64,000 bases of DNA from Tabrizicola sp. (GTDB lineage: Bacteria > Pseudomonadota > Alphaproteobacteria > Rhodobacterales > Rhodobacteraceae), in NCBI GenBank assembly GCA_025458105.1, contig JALOTD010000004.1:22303-86302 (forward strand). Direction: 5' to 3'. Positions within the stretch are counted from its first letter, which is position 1. Each line of letters starts with the position of its first letter. The notes below the pieces were generated by a model. It saw nothing but the letters and a program-made list of their open reading frames with translations, did not search any database and was not told the origin of the DNA. The position numbers were made by a program, and so were the translations under genes. Positions 48,089-58,314 of this stretch are shown in pieces.

Positions 48089-49036
48089 TCAGAGCACGCG
48101 GAGTGCGGGGGCAAGCCATGGCGTGGTGGCCAGGGCGGGGGCGATGACCACCTCGGCGATCAGCGGTTTCAGCTGTCTGGCGATCTGGCCGGGCACGTCG
48201 TGCAGGATGCCGGCGCGGGCCGAGAGGGAGAGCGTGCGGGCGAGTGCCGGGAAGGGCAGGGGGCGGACCTCGACCAGAGGACGGAAGGCGCGGGCCTGAT
48301 GCAGCGCGAGGGGCGAGAGGATCGTCCAGCCTTCCCCCCCCGCCACCATGGCAAGGATCGCGGCATAACTGTCGAGCTCGAACCGGTGCGCGGGCTTCAG
48401 GCCATGGCGGGCGAGGTGAGCGGCGATCTGGCGACCCATGAGATGGCGGGCGGTGTATTGGATCAGCGGCAGATCCTCGATCCGCGCGCCGGGAAGGGCA
48501 ACAGCAACAAAGGGCTCGGCCATCAGCGGATGAACCTCGCGCCAGTCCTCGGGCGGAGTGTCGCCACCAAGGTCGGCGGCAACCACGATGTCCAGCGCTC
48601 GGGTCTCCAACTGGTCCATTAGCCGGTGGCTGGCGCCAGTTTCCAGAAGGAAGCGGCACCCTTTCAAGTCCCGTGAGAGGGCCGTCAGCAGACGCGGGGT
48701 CACGTCGCTGTCGAAATCCTCGATCACGCCGATCCGAAGCGTAGTGAGGCCGGAGAGGTCGGCCATGGCCAGTTCGGCGCGGGCCTCGGAGGCGGCGTTG
48801 AGGATGGTCTGGGCGTGACGGCGGAACATTGCTCCTGCCGGGGTCACGGGCATCGGGCGGCCGGACCGGGCGAGGAGGATTGTGCCGAGGGCGGCTTCGA
48901 GGCCGGACAGCTGCTGGCTGACCGCGGAGGGCGAGACGCCCAGGCGGCGGGCGGCAGCCGAGATTGAGCCCTCCTCGGCGGCCGCCACGAAGACCTCGAT
49001 ACCCCAGAGCGTGACGCGGCCCTCAGCCTCGGCCAT
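48089..49036 (-). CDS. LysR family transcriptional regulator
   Basis: LWGIEVFVAAAEEGSISAAARRLGVSPSAVSQQLSGLEAALG. Confidence 0.92.
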   Translation of the reverse strand: MAEAEGRVTLWGIEVFVAAAEEGSISAAARRLGVSPSAVSQQLSGLEAALGTILLARSGRPMPVTPAGAMFRRHAQTILNAASEARAELAMADLSGLTTLRIGVIEDFDSDVTPRLLTALSRDLKGCRFLLETGASHRLMDQLETRALDIVVAADLGGDTPPEDWREVHPLMAEPFVAVALPGARIEDLPLIQYTARHLMGRQIAAHLARHGLKPAHRFELDSYAAILAMVAGGEGWTILSPLALHQARAFRPLVEVRPLPFPALARTLSLSARAGILHDVPGQIARQLKPLIAEVVIAPALATTPWLAPALRVL

Positions 49037-49039
49037 GGA

Positions 49040-49594
49040 TCAGAGCTTGGAGAGTTTCTTCTGCAACTCGGCGAGTTGCTTCTTGATGTCGGCGATGTCG
49101 TCCGGGGAGGCGGGGGGCTCATCCTCCTTGGCGGGGCCCGAACCACTCCAGCCGGGCATCCCGCCCATCATCGTCTTGAGGAAGGCCTCTTGCTGCTTGC
49201 GCATCGCCTCGAACCCCGGGACCGAGGCGAGGGGGTTCGGGAAGGCGGTGAGGTTCTCCATCATCTTGGCCTGGCTTTCGCGCAGCATCTCGAAGCTGGT
49301 GGCGAGGAACTGCGGCACGACCGACTGCATGCCGGTGGCATAGCTGCGCACGAGGTCGGTCAGCACGTCCACGGGCAGGACGCTTTCGCCCTTGGATTCG
49401 TGTTCGGCCACGATCTGCAGAAGGTACTGCCGGGTCAGGTCATCGCCGGTCTTCAGGTCGACGATCTGCACTTCACGCCCCTGGCGAATGAAGCCAGCAA
49501 TGTCTTCCAGCGTGACGTAATCCGAGGTTTCGGTATTGTAGAGCCTGCGGCTGGCATAGCGCTTGATCAAAAGCGGCTTGTCGGTGTCGGCCAT
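49040..49594 (-). CDS. phaR: polyhydroxyalkanoate synthesis regulator PhaR
   Basis: LLIKRYASRRLYNTETSDYVTLEDIAGFIRQGREVQIVDLKTGDDLTRQYLLQI. Confidence 0.95.
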   Translation of the reverse strand: MADTDKPLLIKRYASRRLYNTETSDYVTLEDIAGFIRQGREVQIVDLKTGDDLTRQYLLQIVAEHESKGESVLPVDVLTDLVRSYATGMQSVVPQFLATSFEMLRESQAKMMENLTAFPNPLASVPGFEAMRKQQEAFLKTMMGGMPGWSGSGPAKEDEPPASPDDIADIKKQLAELQKKLSKL

Positions 49595-49657
49595 GGTTCC
49601 CCCCCGGGATTATGCGCTTGCAGAGAAGCTTAGGGGAGCGTGCGGCAAAAAGAAAGC

Positions 49658-50305
49658 TCAGGCTTTGGATCGCCTCGCGTCGGCTTCGGCAAAGTGGTCG
49701 AGCTGATCCTGCAGCGCCTTGCAGAAGGCCGGGCGGGTGAGGACACGCGAGGTGAAGGCGGCAAGCGCGGGGTAGTCGTCGAGACGCGACCTGATCACGG
49801 CTACGCGCAGGATGTCGGCCATCAGAAGATCGGCCACAGTGAAGCGCCCGGCGGCAAGATGGTCGCGGCTGGCAAGGACAGCGTTGAGACGGTCGAGGCG
49901 CGAAGCAAGCCAGCCGTCCAGCGGGTTTTCAGGCGGGGAGGTCCGGCCGATGAACCAATAAGGGACAGTCACCATCTCGACCGAGTTCAGCCCGGCAATC
50001 ACCCATTCCAGAACCTCAGCGCGGCCGAGAGCGTCGCGAGGCATCAGCGTTTCGGACTTTTCGGCGAGGTGCAGCAGGCAAGCCCCGCTTTCGAACAGAC
50101 GCGTCGCGCCATCGGTCAGGAACGGCACCTGCGCAAAAGGCTGCCGCGTGAGGTGGTCGGCTCCGCGTTCGGCGATCGGGGCGGTGCAGATTGTATAGGG
50201 CAGCCCCGCCTCTTCACAGGCCCAGCGCAGCCTGATGTCGCGGACATGCCCGCGCGGGCCTTGCGGCACCCAGTCCCAGGTCCAGATCTCGATTGGATCG
50301 GTCAT
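49658..50305 (-). CDS. glutathione S-transferase family protein
   Basis: GST N-terminal thioredoxin-like fold with FAQVPFLTDGATRLFESGACLLHLAEKS. Confidence 0.85.
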   Translation of the reverse strand: MTDPIEIWTWDWVPQGPRGHVRDIRLRWACEEAGLPYTICTAPIAERGADHLTRQPFAQVPFLTDGATRLFESGACLLHLAEKSETLMPRDALGRAEVLEWVIAGLNSVEMVTVPYWFIGRTSPPENPLDGWLASRLDRLNAVLASRDHLAAGRFTVADLLMADILRVAVIRSRLDDYPALAAFTSRVLTRPAFCKALQDQLDHFAEADARRSKA

Positions 50306-50342
50306 GGGGCAAGCCTAGCGGCGGTCGCAGAAAACGGAAAGG

Positions 50343-50364
50343 CCCGGGAGTGATCCCGGGCCAG
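50343..50364 (-). terminator. intrinsic terminator of phaP
   Basis: On minus: GGCCCGGGA-TCAC-TCCCGGGCC-TTT. Confidence 0.65.
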
Positions 50365-50392
50365 TGGTCCACAACGGTGGTAACTGCAGGGC

Positions 50393-50842
50393 TTACTTCG
50401 CAGCCGCAGCGGCTTTCTTGGCGACCGAAGTCACTTCGGCGGTGGCTTTCTTGACGGCGGCGGTGGCGTCTTCCGACATGTCCTTGCCAGCGGCGAGCAT
50501 CAACTCGACCGTTTCCATCTGCACTTTCTTGGCGACTTCGGCGAAGGCGGCCAGGTTTTCAGCAGCCATTTCGGCAGCGGCCGAAGCAAAGTCGGTCACC
50601 GACTTGGTGTAGTCGGCCGGTTCAGCCTTGGCCTTGGAAACGTCAGCCAGCTTGGCGATGGAATCCTTGGCCCATTTCGAGGTGATCTCGGTCGACTTTT
50701 CAGCCGCTTCCAGGGCCACTTTCGAGAATTTCTCGGCGAAAGCGGCCTGGGTCTTGAAGGCATTTTGCAGCGCCGAGGCGTCAACCGGGAAAGAGGCCAT
50801 CATGTCCTGCACGACTTTGGTGAAGTCCGGGGTCTTGGTCAT
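50393..50842 (-). CDS. phaP: phasin PhaP
   Basis: Ala/Lys-rich amphipathic protein in pha locus; start at MTKTPDFTKVVQDMMASFP. Confidence 0.85.
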   Translation of the reverse strand: MTKTPDFTKVVQDMMASFPVDASALQNAFKTQAAFAEKFSKVALEAAEKSTEITSKWAKDSIAKLADVSKAKAEPADYTKSVTDFASAAAEMAAENLAAFAEVAKKVQMETVELMLAAGKDMSEDATAAVKKATAEVTSVAKKAAAAAK

Positions 50843-50907
50843 TGGAATGCTCCGATTCTGAGGGGGCGTGGTGGATTGGTATCCTGTCTTGATGACAGAG
50901 ATATAGA

Positions 50908-50948
50908 TGCTGCAGTGCAGCATTGCAAGGCCTTTTCTGCATTGCAGC
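50908..50948. promoter_or_regulatory. candidate PhaR operators upstream of phaP
   Basis: TGCTGCAGTGCAGCATTGCA and CTGCATTGCAGC TGC/GCA inverted motifs. Confidence 0.6.
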
Positions 50949-50995
50949 AAAATCTCTGGTTGCGCTGCTTACCCCTGCGCAATGGAGCTGAAACA

Positions 50996-52795
50996 TCAGT
51001 CGGCGGGGGTCGCCACCACATAAGTTCCCGGCGCGGAGCAAAGCGAATCGACAGGTATGCGGGCCTTGATCATCGGTCCGGACCTTTCGGCGAGCCATGC
51101 GCCCCAGCGCGGCCACCAGCTGCCCTTGTGGAAGGTCGCGGCCTGGCGCCAGTCCTCGGGGTCGCCTGCGACGGGGCCGTCGTTGGTGTAGTGGCCGTAC
51201 TTGTCTTTGGAAGGCGGGTTGATGATCCCGGCGATGTGGCCGGACTCTGAGAGGATAAAGGTCTTGTCAGACGATCCCATCTGCTTGATGCCGTTGAACG
51301 ACCCGCGCCAGTGGGCGATGTGGTCGGTCTCGCAGGCGATGGCGCAGAGAGGCAGTTTCACGTCGGCAAGGCTGACGGGCTTCCCAAAGACCTGGAATTC
51401 GCCCTTGGCAAAGCCGTCCGCCTGGCAAAGCCCGCGGAGGTACTGGACGGCCATTGTCGCGGGCAGGTTGGTGCCGTCGCCGTTCCAGTAAAGGAGGTCG
51501 AAGGCAGGCGGTGCCTCGCCTAGCATGTAGGACTTGATCGCGGGGGTGTAGATCAGGTCGTTCGAGCGCAGGAAGCTGAAGGTCTTGCTCATGAAGAGCT
51601 TGGACAGGATGCCGTCGCGTTCGGTCTGGCGTTCGATGCCGTCGACGAAATCGTCGTTGAGAAAGACGCCCACCTCTCCTGGGTCGGAGAAATCGGTGAG
51701 GGTGGTGAAGAACGTGGCGGCCTTGACGGACTGATCCCCTGCCTTTTGCAGGTGGGCCAAGGTCAGGCCCAGTGTGGTCCCCGCGATGCAGTAGCCGACG
51801 GCGTTGATCTGCGGCTCTCCCGTTATCCGGCGCACCTCGGCCATGGCGCGGAGGTAGCCGTCGCGGATGTAGTCATCCATCGTCGTCCCGGCATAGCTGG
51901 AGTCGGGGTTGACCCAGGAGACGACAAAAAGGGTGAAGCCCTGATCCACGATCCACTTGATCAGCGAGTTCTGGGCCTTGAGGTCCATGATGTAGAACTT
52001 GTTGATCCAGGGCGGGAAGATCAGCAGGGGGGTCTTGTGGACCTTTTCTGTCGTGGGTTCATACTGGATCAGTTCCAGCATCCGGTTGCGGTAGACCACG
52101 GCGCCAGGCGTTGTGGCCAGGTTCTGGCCTACGTGGAACGCCTCGCGGTCGGCCAGCGTGACCAGCAGATCGCCCTGGTTCGATTCGATGTCACGGACCA
52201 GGTTCTCCAGCCCCTGCACCAGGCTTTCGCCATCGGTCTCGACCGCGCGTTCCAAGGCGTCAGGGTTGGTGCCCAGGAAATTCGTGGGTGAGAACATGTC
52301 GACGATCTGTTTGGTGAAATACTCCACCCGGCGGCGGTCTTCGGGAGTGAGCGTCTCCATGTCACCGACGGCCGTCGTGATGGCGTCGGAGTTCAGCTGG
52401 TACTGCTGTTTCAGATAGTTGAAGAAGGGATGCGTTTCCCACAACGGATTGCTGAAGCGACGATCCTTCGGGCCGGGGTCCGGGGGGGCCTTGAACTCGC
52501 CCTTGGCGAGGGTCTGCTGCGCCTCGACATAGTGTTTCAGCGTCTTGCCCCAGTAGTTGATTTGATGCTCTACGACTTTTGCTGGGTTCGCCATCATCTC
52601 GGCAAAATAGGCGGCGGCGGCCTTCATGTAGACATCGGGGGCGGGTCCATGCAGAGCCGGATCGACCGCGCGGCGGTGGGTCAACGCGGCGGTCAGGCGT
52701 TTTGACAACTCCTCAACCTTTGCAAGATTAGCGTTCAGCCGGGCGGCACGGGCTTCGGTGTCATCGGCGGCGGGGGGCTTCTCTTCTGTTGTCAT
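50996..52795 (-). CDS. phaC: class I poly(3-hydroxyalkanoate) synthase PhaC
   Basis: NAVGYCIAGTTLGLTLAHLQ lipase-like box; PPWINKFYIMDLKAQNSLIKWIVDQGFTLFVVSWVNPD. Confidence 0.95.
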   Translation of the reverse strand: MTTEEKPPAADDTEARAARLNANLAKVEELSKRLTAALTHRRAVDPALHGPAPDVYMKAAAAYFAEMMANPAKVVEHQINYWGKTLKHYVEAQQTLAKGEFKAPPDPGPKDRRFSNPLWETHPFFNYLKQQYQLNSDAITTAVGDMETLTPEDRRRVEYFTKQIVDMFSPTNFLGTNPDALERAVETDGESLVQGLENLVRDIESNQGDLLVTLADREAFHVGQNLATTPGAVVYRNRMLELIQYEPTTEKVHKTPLLIFPPWINKFYIMDLKAQNSLIKWIVDQGFTLFVVSWVNPDSSYAGTTMDDYIRDGYLRAMAEVRRITGEPQINAVGYCIAGTTLGLTLAHLQKAGDQSVKAATFFTTLTDFSDPGEVGVFLNDDFVDGIERQTERDGILSKLFMSKTFSFLRSNDLIYTPAIKSYMLGEAPPAFDLLYWNGDGTNLPATMAVQYLRGLCQADGFAKGEFQVFGKPVSLADVKLPLCAIACETDHIAHWRGSFNGIKQMGSSDKTFILSESGHIAGIINPPSKDKYGHYTNDGPVAGDPEDWRQAATFHKGSWWPRWGAWLAERSGPMIKARIPVDSLCSAPGTYVVATPAD

Positions 52796-52890
52796 ACCAA
52801 TGTTTCCACCCTATCCTCGCCGCTGTGCAGCATTGCGCCGCCCGGTCCGGTCGGCCATGCGACATATGCCCGCCGGGGTGAGGAGACGTG

Positions 52891-54159
52891 ATGAAGTATA
52901 TGTTCACCTACGACCTGATGGAAAGCGCCCGCAACACGAATGAGTGGTTGGGTGCCTCGGCCAGGGCCTTTGCCAGTTACCCCGCCTTCGCGATGTCGAT
53001 GAATCCGATGCTTCCCCTGATGGCCGCCTGGGGCGAGGTGACCGAACGGACATTCGCCCGCATGATCGCCAAGCCCGACTGGGGGATCCGGTCCATCGTC
53101 GGGCCAGACGGCACAGATCATCTGGTTGATGTGAAGCCTGTGGTGCAGAAACCATTCGGTGACCTGGTGCAGTTCTTCGTCCGGCGCCGGTCGCCCATGG
53201 CGCGGAAGGTGCTTCTGGTTGCGCCAATGTCGGGCCACTATGCCACGCTGCTGCGGTCCACGGTCGCAAGCCTGCTGCCGGATGCCGATGTCTACGTCAC
53301 CGACTGGCACAATGCGCGCGACATCCCGGTTTCAGCGGGCAAGTTCGATATAGAGGACTACACACTGTATCTGGCCGAGTTCATGAAGGAGCTTGGCCCC
53401 GATACGCATGTCATCGCCATTTGCCAGCCGGTGCCCCTGACCTTGGCCGCGACGGCCTATCTTGCGGCCGAAGACCCCGATGCCCAGCCGAAGTCGCTGG
53501 TGCTGATTGGTGGGCCGGTCGATCCCGATGCAGCGGCAACCGAAGTCACGGATTTCGGACGCCGGGTCACGATGGGGCAGCTGGAGCATCTGGCGATCCA
53601 GCGCGTGGGCTTCAAGCACAAGGGCGCAGGGCGGCTGGTCTATCCCGGACTTCTGCAGCTGCAAAGCTTCATGGCGATGAATGCAGAACGCCACGGCAAG
53701 GCCTTTTCGGAGCAGATCTTCCGCGTCTCGCGCGGGGAAGCGTCAGACCATGACGCGCACAACCGGTTCTATGACGAATACCTGGCGGTCATGGACATGA
53801 CGGCCGAGTTCTACCTGTCCACGGTCGAGCGAATTTTCAAGAACCGCGAGATTGCAACGAATTCCTTTGTGGTCGCGGGCCGCAAGGTCGATTTTGGCGC
53901 GATCACCAAGGTTTCGGTGATGACGGTCGAAGGGGCGAACGACGACATATCGGCGCCTGGGCAATGCATTGCGGCGCTGAAGCTCTTGACTGGCCTGTCC
54001 GAGGACAAGAAAGGCCACCACCTGGAACCCGGTGCCGGGCACTACGGGATCTTCGCCGGGAAAAGCTGGCGTCTGAACATCCGTCCGCTGGTCCTGAACT
54101 TCATCGATCAGGCGGGGGGCAAGCCCAAGCGCCGGATCGCCCTCGCCTCAGGTCAATAG
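52891..54159 (+). CDS. phaZ: intracellular polyhydroxybutyrate depolymerase PhaZ
   Basis: MKYMFTYDLMESARNTNEWLGA; VAPMSGHYATLLRSTVASLLPDADVYVTDWHNARDIPVS. Confidence 0.93.
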   Translation: MKYMFTYDLMESARNTNEWLGASARAFASYPAFAMSMNPMLPLMAAWGEVTERTFARMIAKPDWGIRSIVGPDGTDHLVDVKPVVQKPFGDLVQFFVRRRSPMARKVLLVAPMSGHYATLLRSTVASLLPDADVYVTDWHNARDIPVSAGKFDIEDYTLYLAEFMKELGPDTHVIAICQPVPLTLAATAYLAAEDPDAQPKSLVLIGGPVDPDAAATEVTDFGRRVTMGQLEHLAIQRVGFKHKGAGRLVYPGLLQLQSFMAMNAERHGKAFSEQIFRVSRGEASDHDAHNRFYDEYLAVMDMTAEFYLSTVERIFKNREIATNSFVVAGRKVDFGAITKVSVMTVEGANDDISAPGQCIAALKLLTGLSEDKKGHHLEPGAGHYGIFAGKSWRLNIRPLVLNFIDQAGGKPKRRIALASGQ

Positions 54160-54897
54160 CAGGGTCGGCAGGCGACCGGACAGAAAGGTCTCCAACGCGC
54201 GGGTGACGGCCTCGGGCTGTTCAAGCTGTGGCATGTGACCTGAGTCCGGGATGATTTCCAGACAGCCGTGCGGCATCATCGCGGCCAGGAATTCGGCCCG
54301 ACGACGCGGAACAATGCTGTCTTTTTCGCCGGCAAGGATCAGAGTCGGAATGTTGGCCTTTCGCAGGGCCTTTTGCTGGTCGGGCCGTCGCTGCATCACG
54401 CGCAGCTGGCTCTGAAACTGGTCCAGGCCAAGCGTCGCGGCCATGTCCTGAATAAGCTCCACGATGTCGTCGCGCCAAGGGGCGTCGTGCAGGGCCGATG
54501 CGGGCAAGAGCTTGGCCACGCTTTCGGCCAGCCGCCCGGTCTTTGCTGCCACCAGAAGCGCCTCCTGGCTTGCGGCGTGCTGCGGCGTCTCGGGCAGGGG
54601 GTCGGTGGCAATCAAGGCGATGCGGCTGACCGCTTCCGGTTTGCGCCGCAGGATCTCGATGGCGATATTGCCGCCCAGTCCATGCCCGATCAGCGAAAAC
54701 CGCGGGGGAAGATGCTGGATCGCCTCGGTAACAAGCTGTTCCATGGACTCTGCCTGGCCGATCGGCAGAACCAGCGCGGGCCGGGTTGCGCCCAGCCGGA
54801 CGAGCTGCGGCATGAAACTGCGGGCGTCCGCCATGAAGCCGGGAACCAGAACCACGGGTTCGGAAAGAGGCGGTGCCTTGATGCTTGAGTGTAGCAT
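54148..54897 (-). CDS. alpha/beta hydrolase
   Basis: VVLVPGFMADARSFMPQL; SLIGHGLGGNIAIEIL; LILAGEKDSIVP. Confidence 0.85.
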   Translation of the reverse strand: MLHSSIKAPPLSEPVVLVPGFMADARSFMPQLVRLGATRPALVLPIGQAESMEQLVTEAIQHLPPRFSLIGHGLGGNIAIEILRRKPEAVSRIALIATDPLPETPQHAASQEALLVAAKTGRLAESVAKLLPASALHDAPWRDDIVELIQDMAATLGLDQFQSQLRVMQRRPDQQKALRKANIPTLILAGEKDSIVPRRRAEFLAAMMPHGCLEIIPDSGHMPQLEQPEAVTRALETFLSGRLPTLLLT

Positions 54898-55033
54898 TTC
54901 TGCATGTGCCTTCTGCCAACGCATCAAGCAAGGTACGTCACAACTTATTGGGCACAAAGCAACTATTTCGATAGTATTCAGACGGAATGGCCTGCGTGCA
55001 ACAGTGGCTTGTGTTCGAAATATGTAAGTGCGG

Positions 55034-55801
55034 CTAATTCCCCGCCGCTGTCGCGCTGCGGTTTGCCAGCAGCGAGTCGATGGTTTCGGTCAAAAGCGCC
55101 AGACAGTCCGGCGAGGAAAAGCGGTGGTCAGCCCCCTTGACCATGGTCAGACGGATGTCGGGTCCTTGCGCATGATCCAGAAGCATAAGTGCCACTTGAG
55201 GGGGAACATCGACATCGACTGTGCCCTGCAGCAGGCGGACTGGAACCGGCAGGATCAACGGACTTTGCAACACCAGATTGCGCCGCCCGTCCTCGATCAG
55301 GCGAAGCGTTATGGGATAGGGTTCGGCCGCATAGGCGGACGGGCGCAGGAAGACGCCCTCGGCCAAAAGCTCGGCGCGCTGGGCAGGGGAGAACTCGGCC
55401 TCCCACATCCGTTCGGTAAAGTCGGGGGCGGCGGCGATTCCGATCAGGGCTGCAACCCTCTCCGGCATGTCGCGGGTCAGAAGGAGGGCAATCCAGCCGC
55501 CCATGGAGGACCCGACCAGGACTTGCGGCCCTTCAGTCAGGGTGTCGATCACGGCGGCAGCATCGTCACGCCAGTCGCTGATCGAACCGTCGACGAAAGA
55601 CCCGTGCGACTGGCCGTGACCCGAATAATCGAACCGGAGGAAAGCGTGGCCCGTTGCCTGTGCCCAAGCCTCAAGGTGCAGGGCCTTTGCCCCAGTCATG
55701 TCCGAGCGGAAGCCCCCCAGGAACACGACGCCCGGGCCTTTGCCGGGGGTCTGGTGATAGGCGATGTGACGGCCTTGCGGGGTGGTGAGATAAGTGGTCA
55801 T
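55034..55801 (-). CDS. alpha/beta hydrolase
   Basis: FLGGFRSDMTGAKALHLEAWA; LVGSSMGGWIALLL; RFDYSGHGQSHGSF. Confidence 0.87.
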   Translation of the reverse strand: MTTYLTTPQGRHIAYHQTPGKGPGVVFLGGFRSDMTGAKALHLEAWAQATGHAFLRFDYSGHGQSHGSFVDGSISDWRDDAAAVIDTLTEGPQVLVGSSMGGWIALLLTRDMPERVAALIGIAAAPDFTERMWEAEFSPAQRAELLAEGVFLRPSAYAAEPYPITLRLIEDGRRNLVLQSPLILPVPVRLLQGTVDVDVPPQVALMLLDHAQGPDIRLTMVKGADHRFSSPDCLALLTETIDSLLANRSATAAGN

Positions 55802-55965
55802 GGCTGCAATATAGGCATGCTTTGCAAAGGCTGTGAGGCCCAGGTGCGGGGGACGCGCGAAGTCTCGCGCATGGCTTGACTTCGACCCGCCGCAGGGGCA
55901 TCAAACGCGCCAACATAACCCGCAACCGGGCGTTTCGTAGGCGCCAAACTGACGAGGAGAAGGCC

Positions 55966-57741
55966 ATGGGCCAGATTTCCCTGACATTTCCTGATGGCAA
56001 CACGCGTGTCTATGACGCGGGCGTGACCCCTGCCGAAGTGGCGGCGAGCATTGCGCCGTCGCTGGCGAAGGCATCTCTTTCCGCGCAGGTGAACGGTAAA
56101 CACTGGGACCTGCAGTGGCCGATCACCTCGGATGCGACGATTTCGCTCAACACGCTTAAGGACGATGCGGCGGCGCTGGAGCTGATCCGGCATGACCTGG
56201 CGCATATCATGGCCCGCGCGGTGCAGGAAATCTGGCCGGAGGTGAAGGTCACGATCGGGCCGGTGCGCGATCAGGGCTGGTTCTATGACTTCGACCGGGA
56301 GGAGCCGTTCACGCCCGAGGACCTGGGTGCCATTGAAGCGAAGATGAAGCAGATCATCAACGCGCGTGAGCCGGTGCGGACGGAAGTGTGGGAGCGGGCG
56401 CGGGCGGTGGAGTACTACCGGGGCCGGGGCGAGCCGTTCAGCACCTGCAGCACACGGGGCAGGTTCCGGCGGATGCCTTCAAGCTGACGCATGTCGCGGG
56501 GGCCTACTGGCTGGGCGATGCCAGCCGCCCCATGCTCCAGCGCATCTACGGCGTTGCGTTCAAGAACCGCGACGACCTGAAGGCGCACCTCACGATGCTG
56601 GAGGAGGCCGCCAAGCGCGACCACCGCAAGCTTGGCCGCGAGATGGAACTGTTCCACCTGCAGGAAGAAGCGCCGGGCATGGTCTTCTGGCATCCGAACG
56701 GCTGGACGATCTACCGCCAGCTTGAGGATTACATGCGCGGCCGTCTGCGCCAGGCGGGCTACAAGGAAATCAAGACGCCGCAAGTCGTGGACCGGGTCTT
56801 GTGGGAGAAGTCAGGCCACTGGGAGGCCTACCGCGAGAACATGTTCATCGTGGAGGTCGACGAGGAAGGCGCCAAGGAAAAGCGGATCAACGCGCTGCGG
56901 GTCGTGCCATCGGTATGAGTCCTCGGGGTCCATGCACGGGCTGATGCGGGTGCGCGGGTTTACCCAGGACGACGCGCATATCTTTTGCACGGAAGACCAG
57001 ATCGAGTCCGAATGCGCCGGGTTCATCCGGCTGTTGTCTTCGGTCTACAAGGACCTGGGCTTTGACAGTTTCGACATCAAGCTGTCCACCCGGCCCGAAG
57101 TGCGGATCGGCACGGATGAGCAGTGGGACAAAGTAGAAGGCGCGCTGCAGGGCGCGATTGAAAGCCTTGGACTGCCCTACGAGATCAACCCCGGCGATGG
57201 GGCCTTCTATGGGCCGAAGCTGGACTTCAAACTGACCGACGCCATCGGGCGGCAGTGGCAGTGCGGGACCTTCCAGGTGGACGCTCAGCTGCCGCACCGG
57301 CTTGGCGCGGAATATGTCGGCGAGGATGGGGCAAAGCACATGCCCTACATGCTGCACCGTGCGGTCTTGGGGTCCTTCGAGCGTTTCATCGGCATTCTTC
57401 TGGAAAACTATGCCGGCAAGCTACCGTTCTGGCTGGCCCCACGGCAGGTCGTCGTGGCCAGCATCGTCTCGGACGCGGACCCCTTCGTGCATGAGGTGGT
57501 GGCCGCGCTGCGGAAGGCCGGGGTCCGGGCCGAGGCGGATGTGCGCAACGAAAAGATCAACTACAAGGTCCGCGAGCATTCCGTGGGCAAGGTTCCGGTG
57601 ATCCTGGCCATCGGGATGCAGGAGGTCGAGGGCCGGACTGTTTCAGTTCGCCGCCTGGGCGAGACCCGCACTGAAACGATTTCCCTTGATCAGGCGGTCT
57701 CAACCTTCGGTTTTGAGGCCCTGCCACCAGCAGGAAATTAA
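55966..57741 (+). pseudogene. thrS: threonyl-tRNA synthetase, interrupted by two frameshifting internal gaps
   Basis: TGS-like N-term ([29 protein letters not shown]), central [30 protein letters not shown], and [23 protein letters not shown] in three frames; junctions ~56440 and ~56900. Confidence 0.88.
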
Positions 57742-57767
57742 GTCAAATCAGCATCTTGTCTATGAAG

Positions 57768-57793
57768 GCCCCAGCAAAGGCTGGGGCTTTCTC
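57768..57793 (+). terminator. intrinsic terminator after thrS
   Basis: GCCCCAGC-AAAG-GCTGGGGC-TTTCTC. Confidence 0.75.
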
Positions 57794-57953
57794 GTTCTGA
57801 GCGTCTGCCAAGCTCGTCACGAAAACGTGGGTCGCGGTCGCGGCTTGTAATATCTGGCACAGGGGTGCGAACTGAATGTTGCGCCGCACTGAAAGTGGCC
57901 GATGCACACACGCCGGACCTTGTCCGGGGTCAACCAACCGAAAGGATCTCACC

Positions 57954-58259
57954 ATGTCTTACCAGTCCAAATCGCTTGTGATCGCCGGCGCTCTTGCTAC
58001 CGCTCTGTCGGGCCTTGCCGGGATGGCCCATGCCCAGGAAAATGAAAAGTGCTTTGGCGTATCGCTGGCTGGCCAGAACGACTGCGCTGCTGGCGAAGGC
58101 ACCACCTGCGCCGGGACTTCGAAGGTCGACTACCAGGGCAACGCCTGGAAACTGGTCCCGGCTGGCACTTGCGAGACGATGGAAGTGCCTGCGGGCGAGG
58201 ACGGGATGGCGCGCAAGGGCTCGCTGACCGCGCTGGAGCGTGACCTGCCGGCCGCCTGA
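57954..58259 (+). CDS. DUF2282 bufferin-type RiPP precursor (BufA1-like)
   Basis: Signal peptide; [46 protein letters not shown] (four Cys). Confidence 0.85.
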   Translation: MSYQSKSLVIAGALATALSGLAGMAHAQENEKCFGVSLAGQNDCAAGEGTTCAGTSKVDYQGNAWKLVPAGTCETMEVPAGEDGMARKGSLTALERDLPAA

Positions 58260-58314
58260 TATCGCTTGCCCCCTGGCCAATTGGCCGGGGGGCACCAAAA
58301 GACCGGGGGATAGA

